Shown here: positions 26,796 to 33,272 of the stretch, piece after piece
Layout of the letters: each line of letters starts with the position of its first letter
Numbering within the stretch: position 1 is the stretch's first letter
Origin: Candidatus Woesearchaeota archaeon
GTDB taxonomy: Archaea; Nanobdellota; Nanobdellia; Woesearchaeales; BM511
Reading direction: 5' to 3'
DNA length: 33,272 nt
Assembly (NCBI GenBank): GCA_018221135.1
Contig: JAAOYB010000023.1
Coordinates: forward strand, 1-33,272
Notes under the pieces: generated by a model
The model's input: the letters and a program-made list of their open reading frames with translations, nothing else
The model's database searches: none
Told to the model about the DNA's origin: nothing
Made by a program: the position numbers and the translations under genes

Positions 26796-28370
26796 CTAAA
26801 CACGGGGTTTTTCGTCTTTAACCTTTGTTTTTTTGGGTTCTTTTCTGTGTTTTGCTTTTCTCTTGGCGTACTGAGCAGGGTTTTTTATCTTCTCACACAA
26901 ATTATCAGGTTTGCAAATACCAAAGTCTAAATAATACATTTTGTTGTCGCAATTAGGAGGGAGAACCCTTTTTTGTTGTTGTTTAGCATACCTTATCTGC
27001 CCTAGTAGGTTAACTTCTCTTAAGGCTTCTGGGTTTTTCTTATTCCACTCAACCAAGATTTCTTCTATGCGATCATAATCGTAACCAGTGCTTGATAAAA
27101 AATTAATGAGTGTAAAGACGAAGCGTTTCTTTCCATCTTCTAAGCCGTTAAGTCCAAGTCTTATGCATGGTGGGAAGAGCTCGAAAGGTATTTCGTGCTC
27201 TAAGCGCTCAACTTCTTCGAAACGCATAGCCCCACCTTTTTTCTCTTCTTGTTTTTCTTCTACGTAGTTATAATCATAAGCTTTAATAAAAAGAGGGGTG
27301 GCTTCTCCTACAACCGCGTTTTCTCTGTCTAGAAACTTGTATTTTCCAATCTTAAAATTGGAGGGGGTGCAAAAACTTTTTTTGAACTTATCAACTTTGT
27401 CAGGGTTAAACGGCGCGCTTACAAGCCCTGTTTTTTCGTGAAGGCTATAAACCGTTCTGTAAAGGTGCCGACTACTAATAAGGACTGTGTCTATTTCTAT
27501 CAACGCGAAGCGATTCTCAGGATTCTTTTTTGAGTTGCAACCAAGACATCCTTCTTTTCTTTTCTTGCTTACTAATTCTTTTTGAGTAACAAGAGATTTG
27601 CACTTATCACACGTAACGTATTTTTCTTCGCCGACTACCTCAAAATTTTTTTGGCAATTAGAACAGATAAAAACGTGTTTTGGGATGGTTCTCTTCTCAT
27701 TTCTTGGCTTGTGACAATCCGGGCACACCACTTCAACTATTTCTTCACGTTTAAGACCTGTTAATTCAATTAGTTCATTAAGCGTGTACGTTCTGTCATC
27801 AAAAACTAGTTTGTCATCAACGAATTTGTACTTTTCTTTGATGTAATTAATTAGGTACGCGCCTACGCGCCTAGTCGTATCAGGAAACAACATCTTTGTA
27901 GGAACGCCATTAATAGTTTCTGGGAACGACTCGAACGGGACGCCTATGTGAAATCCTTTGTTTCCGCTGAACTTAATCCCAACACTTTTTTTTACGCCGT
28001 TATCTCTAAGCGCGTTTATTATGAGCTTAGCGATAAGCTTGGATAACTCCCAGCAAGGGATATCAATATCTAATACTAAATCCCAGCCGATGCGCAACGC
28101 GTCTAACTCCCCTTTTTTTAGGGTTGGGCTTAAATCCATGGGGTTACTCCACCTCTCTTCAGACGCGTGAAAACTAGTGGCTCCTTTCTTAACAGCGTCG
28201 ATTATCTCGTCAGGGTAACTAAGAATATCAGGTCTCTTACTAAAGAAGTTGTTATCAAAATTAGGAACTACTTCTAAGTCTTTTGAAGATTCAACAATAG
28301 AGTTTCGGATGTCTTTTCTCTTATAATACAATAAGAACTCACTCCGCCTCTTAAAACTTTCATCACTCAT
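26796..28370 (-). CDS. priS: Fused archaeo-eukaryotic DNA primase (PriS catalytic + PriL C-terminal Fe-S domain)
   Basis: DLVLDIDIP, FSGNKGFHIGVPF, IEIDTVLISSRHLYRTVYSLHEKTGLVSAPF; C-terminal FPPCIRLGL...LPPNCDNKMYYLDFGICKPDNLC. Start set at 28370 (MSDESF). Confidence 0.88.
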   Translation of the reverse strand: MSDESFKRRSEFLLYYKRKDIRNSIVESSKDLEVVPNFDNNFFSKRPDILSYPDEIIDAVKKGATSFHASEERWSNPMDLSPTLKKGELDALRIGWDLVLDIDIPCWELSKLIAKLIINALRDNGVKKSVGIKFSGNKGFHIGVPFESFPETINGVPTKMLFPDTTRRVGAYLINYIKEKYKFVDDKLVFDDRTYTLNELIELTGLKREEIVEVVCPDCHKPRNEKRTIPKHVFICSNCQKNFEVVGEEKYVTCDKCKSLVTQKELVSKKRKEGCLGCNSKKNPENRFALIEIDTVLISSRHLYRTVYSLHEKTGLVSAPFNPDKVDKFKKSFCTPSNFKIGKYKFLDRENAVVGEATPLFIKAYDYNYVEEKQEEKKGGAMRFEEVERLEHEIPFELFPPCIRLGLNGLEDGKKRFVFTLINFLSSTGYDYDRIEEILVEWNKKNPEALREVNLLGQIRYAKQQQKRVLPPNCDNKMYYLDFGICKPDNLCEKIKNPAQYAKRKAKHRKEPKKTKVKDEKPRV

Positions 28371-30576
28371 AGTCTTTGTAATCCTCATTAATTATGTCAA
28401 AGATCTCCTTGGCTTTCTTATCACCTATTAGCCGAGTTTTTTTCAAATCTTCTTCTTCAGAACTAAATATTTTTTTGATACTCTTAAACTCTTTTAGTAA
28501 GGGCTTACTAAGACTGCTACCAACGCCTGGTAAGCTAGCCACTATGTATTCTTGGAGTTGCCTAGTACTAGTTGGTTTTAAGTTGTGCATCGAAAAACCC
28601 CTTTTTTCTTGTAGTTGTTCTTTTTTGCTTATTAAGCTAAGTAAATCAGCTGTTTCTTCTTTGTTCTTACTAAAATAGATTGGGATGCCATAAGTAATCA
28701 TCGCAGCCGCAATTGCGCCTCTAATACTATTAGGTGTGAGGTTTCTTTGACTATAAAGGTCTTCTCCTCCTTCAACTAACACTATTGGTTTCTCGTATTT
28801 TCTAAGAATCTTAAGCTGAGATAATAATCTTCCATCAATTATTGAATTCACAAAGTCAGACACTGTTTTGTACTCCACGCAAACCCTATCACTTAGTAAA
28901 TAGTCTCCGATGTCAAGTTTTTCCAAACTTATACTTATCCCTCGCTCCATCAAAGACTTCACTACTTTATTAGCTTTTTCTCGGTGATCAACAACTATTT
29001 TAACATCTCCTGAAACTGTTTCTTCTTTTTGTGCGTAATCACTTAGCTTCGCGTCACGCCTAGGCTTTAACTCTGAACCTTTGTTTTCCTTTAGGCCTCG
29101 AAGCACTTTGTACATCTTGTTTTCTTTGTGATACGCACTCCACTTATACGCTTCGTCACGAGTATTCTTAGCAACTAATAATATTGCTTGTCCCTCACTA
29201 TGTCTACCCGTTCTTCCTCTTCTTTGAATCTGTCTGATAGCGCTAGGAACAGGCTCGTAGAACACGACTAAGTCAACGTTTGGTATGTCAAGGCCTTCTT
29301 CTGCGACGCTAGTCGCGATTAAGACTTCGAACTTTCCTTCTCGAAAATCATCAATTATCTCTTTTTGTTTTTTTTGTGTTATCCCTGTTCCGTTTTTTTT
29401 GGCTTGGCCTACGAAGACTTCGCAGCTAACACCCATCGCTTCTAATTCGTCTCTTATAGTCTTAGCTGTTTCTCGAAAATGACTAAAAACAATTTTTTTA
29501 CTCTCAGGATTCTTTAATAAGATTTTTTGGACTTCACCTATTTTTGGGTGCTTAACACCCCTCTCAACCGTTTTCTTTGTTAAGGAGTACGCAGCTTTAT
29601 ACGCTTCGTCTCGTACTAAGTTAACTACGGCTTTACTCTTAGATTTCGAGGCGTCATCAAAACTTTTCTTCATGTATTCAAGTAATTGAATTGCGCCTTG
29701 GCTTTCTATTAATTCTTTTGCGTGCTCAACTTTTATGATCTCAGCCAAGACTGATATCCCTCTCATGAGCTCAGGAGTTTTTTCTCCTTTAGCAATCCTT
29801 GCTTGGACCTCGACTTGCAGTCTTAAGACTTCTTTTTTGTTAAGACCAAAATCACTAATCTTACTAATCACGCCCAAACTCTTCAAAGTTTTTAGTCGAT
29901 CTTTTATCACGTACTCAAAATACTTTTTTATCTTCAGATACTCCTCAGGTAATTCGACCTCGGCCCAGGATACTTTTGTTTCTTGTATGTAGGGTTTTAC
30001 ATCTTCGTCGTCTTCGTTTCTGACCTCAACTTTTTCGATAAATAAATTATTTATTACGCTCTCTATTTTTTCTTTGTCACTTCCAGGACTAGCTGTTAAG
30101 CCAATAAGCCTTGCTTTTGGGCCGGTCTCGTAATACTTTTTAGCTATGAATGTGTACGCGTAGTCATCTATTGCTCTGTGAGCCTCGTCAAAGCCTATCA
30201 AACTAAACTTTTTTATGTCAACGCGGCGCGTTATCATATCGTTCTCGATGCATTGCGGCGTACTAAAAACAATCTTGGCTTTTTCGTAGACTTCTTTTCT
30301 CTTATCAGGACTCACCGCCCCGGTAATAACTGCTATTTCATCTTCTCGTACATCGAAGTTTTCCAAAAAAGCTTTTTTGTACTGCTCAATTAATGGCCTG
30401 GTCGGTCCGAGTAACATGACTTTCATATCAGGGTAATCACTTAGTCGCTTCGCGGTTATCATCAAGAAAACATTGGTTTTTCCAAGCCCGGTTGGAAGCA
30501 CAACTAATGTGTTGTGAAGTGAACAAGTACTAAAAATTGTTTGTTGATAAAGCCTAGGCTCAAAACCCTTAATCAT
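28363..30576 (-). CDS. hef: Hef/FANCM-like helicase with ERCC4/XPF-type nuclease and HhH domains
   Basis: VVLPTGLGKT, GFDEAHRA, QRRGRTGRH, IVVDHREK, CVEYKTVSDFVNSIIDGRLLSQL, C-terminal HhH LPGVGSSLSKPLLKEF. Confidence 0.95.
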   Translation of the reverse strand: MIKGFEPRLYQQTIFSTCSLHNTLVVLPTGLGKTNVFLMITAKRLSDYPDMKVMLLGPTRPLIEQYKKAFLENFDVREDEIAVITGAVSPDKRKEVYEKAKIVFSTPQCIENDMITRRVDIKKFSLIGFDEAHRAIDDYAYTFIAKKYYETGPKARLIGLTASPGSDKEKIESVINNLFIEKVEVRNEDDEDVKPYIQETKVSWAEVELPEEYLKIKKYFEYVIKDRLKTLKSLGVISKISDFGLNKKEVLRLQVEVQARIAKGEKTPELMRGISVLAEIIKVEHAKELIESQGAIQLLEYMKKSFDDASKSKSKAVVNLVRDEAYKAAYSLTKKTVERGVKHPKIGEVQKILLKNPESKKIVFSHFRETAKTIRDELEAMGVSCEVFVGQAKKNGTGITQKKQKEIIDDFREGKFEVLIATSVAEEGLDIPNVDLVVFYEPVPSAIRQIQRRGRTGRHSEGQAILLVAKNTRDEAYKWSAYHKENKMYKVLRGLKENKGSELKPRRDAKLSDYAQKEETVSGDVKIVVDHREKANKVVKSLMERGISISLEKLDIGDYLLSDRVCVEYKTVSDFVNSIIDGRLLSQLKILRKYEKPIVLVEGGEDLYSQRNLTPNSIRGAIAAAMITYGIPIYFSKNKEETADLLSLISKKEQLQEKRGFSMHNLKPTSTRQLQEYIVASLPGVGSSLSKPLLKEFKSIKKIFSSEEEDLKKTRLIGDKKAKEIFDIINEDYKDYE

Positions 30577-30682
30577 CTTCGATTAGAAAAGAGAGCAACG
30601 ATTATTTAAAAACGTATTCTAAAAATGTCCAGTGAGAAAAAACAACTCGTTTTTTATACTAACCCTTTTTTACTATTTTGTT

Positions 30683-31039
30683 ATGGGTTTTAGAAACAAG
30701 AAAGTTTATGGGCAGAGCAAAGAAGAAAACTGTTTTTTTTGTGATAAAAAAGCTTTTTTTAAGAACAAGCAAGGATTAAATGCGTGCGCAGACCACAAAA
30801 CCAGTTTTAGTGATGAGAAACCGTGTGTTTGCGGAGAGAAACTAAGTGTTAAGCAAAGCAAGTGGGGGCCTTTCTTCTTATGTCCTAATTGCGGGCCTAT
30901 AAGCCAAAAAAAAGCAGAGGAGATGGAAGCTGATGAAGGTTATAACATTAACAAGAAATACAAGACTCCAAAGAAAAGAGTTGTTTACGAAAAAGACAGG
31001 GTGTACACTTTAAGTGAGTTAGAAGAACTCTGGGACTGA
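30683..31039 (+). CDS. Small zinc-binding protein with topoisomerase-like zinc ribbon
   Basis: CFFCDKKAFF...CADH and CVCGEKLSVKQSKWGPFFLCPNCGPIS; internal ATG 30683 supported by ttttatact about 30 nt upstream. Confidence 0.65.
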   Translation: MGFRNKKVYGQSKEENCFFCDKKAFFKNKQGLNACADHKTSFSDEKPCVCGEKLSVKQSKWGPFFLCPNCGPISQKKAEEMEADEGYNINKKYKTPKKRVVYEKDRVYTLSELEELWD

Positions 31040-31666
31040 TTAATACCCAAACTTTTTTTCTAGCCCGGCTTTTTTTATGAATTTAGGAACAGGCTTAGCC
31101 TCGCAATCATGGCCAGGGCATAAATGCTTGAAATCATAACTTACAAGGTTCATTAAGGACTCGCTCATCTTCTCAGGCTTGCTTGTTGGCAAATCAACTC
31201 GGCCAAGGATGTTGTTATCAAAGACGGTGTCGCCTGAGAACAACACTTTTTCTTTTTCATACAACAAACAAACACTCCCCGCTGTGTGACCTGGCGTCTC
31301 TATCACTCTTAGCACACTAAGTTTTTTAGGTAGGGGTTTTATCTCTATTTTTCTTAATATAGTGGTGATTTGTTTGTTAAGAACCGCTCCTACACCAACT
31401 TTTTCTAAGTCTTCAACAGCTTTTTTTGAAGCATAGAACTCAGCGTTACTAAAAAGGTCTGCGTTGCCGGTGTGATCGTAGTGGAGGTGGGTGAAGATGA
31501 CTACGTCGACTCTCTCAAAATCAACTAGTTTTGAGAGCCACAACTTAACATCGCCGCGATCTTTTCTGTCTCCTGTATCTATGATTATCTTCTTGTTAAG
31601 GTCTAAGAAGTAGATGTTTGAACTAAGAACTAATTTGTAAACATTACTAACTATTTTTTTTATCAT
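31040..31666 (-). CDS. Metallo-beta-lactamase fold hydrolase
   Basis: FTHLHYDHTGN, TPGHTAGSVCLLY, LFSGDTVFDNNILGRVDLP, CPGHD. Start MIKK at 31666 preferred. Confidence 0.92.
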   Translation of the reverse strand: MIKKIVSNVYKLVLSSNIYFLDLNKKIIIDTGDRKDRGDVKLWLSKLVDFERVDVVIFTHLHYDHTGNADLFSNAEFYASKKAVEDLEKVGVGAVLNKQITTILRKIEIKPLPKKLSVLRVIETPGHTAGSVCLLYEKEKVLFSGDTVFDNNILGRVDLPTSKPEKMSESLMNLVSYDFKHLCPGHDCEAKPVPKFIKKAGLEKKFGY

Positions 31667-32012
31667 TTTTGCCGTTATCAAGAACAAATATTTTTTTCTT
31701 AAAAAGCATGTGCCCATTAACTAACCCGATTAGAAACAATAAGATAATAGCGAATTTGCTAGCCTGAAAACTGCCAAGCAAGTAACCAAGCAAGAAACCA
31801 ATTATAATAAGCCAAACAGGGAAACGCATAGTCCTCTTCATACTAGTATAAGTAACCACTCCGCATTGCAAACCCGCGACGTAAGAAACCAAGTAAACAA
31901 TTACTAAGTTATCAATACTAAAACTAATAGCGAAACCCATTACTAATAAGAAAATGAATACGTACTCAACCCAGTGAACACTAAAATCCCCTTTTTTACC
32001 CCAACGAATCAT
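31647..32012 (-). CDS. Multi-pass membrane protein of unknown function
   Basis: About 4 hydrophobic segments; overlaps the MBL gene start. Confidence 0.6.
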   Translation of the reverse strand: MIRWGKKGDFSVHWVEYVFIFLLVMGFAISFSIDNLVIVYLVSYVAGLQCGVVTYTSMKRTMRFPVWLIIIGFLLGYLLGSFQASKFAIILLFLIGLVNGHMLFKKKIFVLDNGKNDKKNS

Positions 32013-32058
32013 AGAGTTACTTATTTAAATCATTATTTATAAACCTAACCCAATAAGG

Positions 32059-32325
32059 ATGTTAATAAAAATATTTGGTCTTCTAGACTTACTAGCAGCG
32101 ACGAGCATGCTATTAATACACTTTAATGTTATTAGTTGGCACTTGGGCTTTGGCTTAGCAACTTACCTAATAATAAAAAGCCTGGTTTTCAGGGGGGACT
32201 TCGCAAGCCTACTAGATTTACTTAGCGGCGTTTATTTTATCATGGTACTCTTTGGAATCAAAACATTAATGGTGTACGTAGTACTAATATACTTAGTGCA
32301 AAAAAGTTTTCTCAGCCTAAAATAA
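32059..32325 (+). CDS. 88-aa small membrane protein
   Basis: 2-3 hydrophobic segments; divergent from 31647-32012 with shared short AT-rich promoter region. Confidence 0.6.
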   Translation: MLIKIFGLLDLLAATSMLLIHFNVISWHLGFGLATYLIIKSLVFRGDFASLLDLLSGVYFIMVLFGIKTLMVYVVLIYLVQKSFLSLK

Positions 32326-32330
32326 TTATT

Positions 32331-33047
32331 TTATTTGTCTATTTTCGTTGACCAAAAAATTATTCCTACAAAACCAAAAAAGAAAGCGAAGAACAGCGTC
32401 CCCCAAAAACTAATAGTCAATTTTATCATGGCATACGCTGCTATGAACGCAAATAATAAATACGCGAATAGGCTTCGTTGACCAAAAAAGATGTTTATCC
32501 CATTATTCTCAGGAACAGGGATTAATGAGTAAAAAGCTAAGGCAATGTTAATCTTTACGAATAAGTCAACAAAAGGGTTTCCGGGAGCGCTAACATGAGC
32601 TATTAATGCTAATAACACAAATATTGTTGCTCCGCCAGCGGCTCCCCTAGCCCAATCACGCATCCTAAGGCCGTACCTGAATTTTCCAAGACGCAAAGCC
32701 TCGTTTAAATGAATCGTGGCGAAACCAGGAGCTAAGTACCAAAAATAGCCGTTACTAGCAAAAGCGAGCATAGCACCTATTAATAATCCATTAATGCTAA
32801 AGCGATACTCTGCTTCGTAACCCATTTTTAATGTGAGAAGTCTAATTACTAAGTTGCTAATAAACAAGCTAAAAGCAACGATTAATATCGCGGCTAACAT
32901 GTTAGTCAAGTACGCAGACCATATGAACTCTTCTGACCTATCATTAAAACCTATTATGAAACCAAGAACTAAACTCGTAATTAAGTAATGTTTTATCTCT
33001 GTCGCGCTTGGCTTACCATACTTTCTGAGACGCTCCAATACTTCCAT
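32331..33047 (-). CDS. Peptidase M50 (site-2 protease)-like membrane protein, apparently inactive
   Basis: M50-like layout (KMGYEAEYRFSINGLLIGAMLAF...YLAPGFATIHL...INIALAFYSLIPVPENNGINIFFG), but no HExxH and no LDG Asp. Confidence 0.65.
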   Translation of the reverse strand: MEVLERLRKYGKPSATEIKHYLITSLVLGFIIGFNDRSEEFIWSAYLTNMLAAILIVAFSLFISNLVIRLLTLKMGYEAEYRFSINGLLIGAMLAFASNGYFWYLAPGFATIHLNEALRLGKFRYGLRMRDWARGAAGGATIFVLLALIAHVSAPGNPFVDLFVKINIALAFYSLIPVPENNGINIFFGQRSLFAYLLFAFIAAYAMIKLTISFWGTLFFAFFFGFVGIIFWSTKIDK

Positions 33048-33099
33048 AATAAAAGATTCTTGGCAAAGTATGTTTAAATAATTTACTAAGAAAAAAGAA

Positions 33100-33179
33100 T
33101 ACGCACCTGAAGGGAATATAAAGAAAAAAATTCTTCAAACCCCTCATACGCTTAGTTAAGACTTACGCGCCTGAAGGGA
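33100..33179. repeat. Imperfect 16-bp direct repeat of the tRNA 3' end (33100-33115 and 33164-33179)
   Basis: tacgcAcctgaaggga vs tacgcGcctgaaggga, 15/16 identical, 64-bp period. Confidence 0.7.
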
Positions 33180-33272
33180 TTCGAACCCTCGGCCTAACGC
33201 TCACACCAACAAAAAAATAGTTGTTTTAGGAGGCGTTCGCTCTATTTACCCTAACAGGTCAATCCCACAAAA
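33166..33272 (-). tRNA. tRNA-Arg(CCU), intron-containing, 5' part unresolved at window edge
   Basis: Minus strand: GAGGG-TTCGAAT-CCCTT T-arm, CAGGCGC-G acceptor 3' strand, anticodon stem AACGC/GCGTT, loop CTCCTA(A) interrupted by about 25-nt intron. Confidence 0.75.

Noticed and set aside
33120-33135. aagaaaaaaattctt inverted repeat between the tRNA-end duplications
   Set aside because: Short A/T-rich palindrome expected by chance in this composition.

Overview
AT-rich archaeal chromosomal window that looks like a DPANN-type lineage (Woese/Pace/Nanoarchaeota-like). This placement is inferred from archaeal primase, Hef, L14e, L34e, NAC, Sec61-beta, RNase P RNA, a stand-alone 5S rRNA and TATA-type promoters. 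Most of the window is tightly packed housekeeping: ahcY, a minus-strand glmM-glmU-HAD-glmS-tgt-NFACT-NSUN run, an ABC transporter, pheS-pheT, L34e-L14e and a Hef-primase pair. I found no CRISPR array, transposase or clear mobile element. The most striking observation is a full-length bacterial sigma-70-like protein (regions 2, 3.2 and 4 recognisable by eye) next to tandem single-TM paralogs in this otherwise archaeal context. Other points of interest are a HEPN-like tandem pair, a CARF-like orphan, a fused PriS-PriL primase, a catalytically dead M50-like protein, a structured leader before a TrmB-family gene, perfect inverted repeats over the 5S promoter, Cys-rich miniproteins, and an intron-containing tRNA-Arg(CCU) with a 3'-end duplication at the window edge. 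All assignments come from reading motifs and translations; no database search was run.
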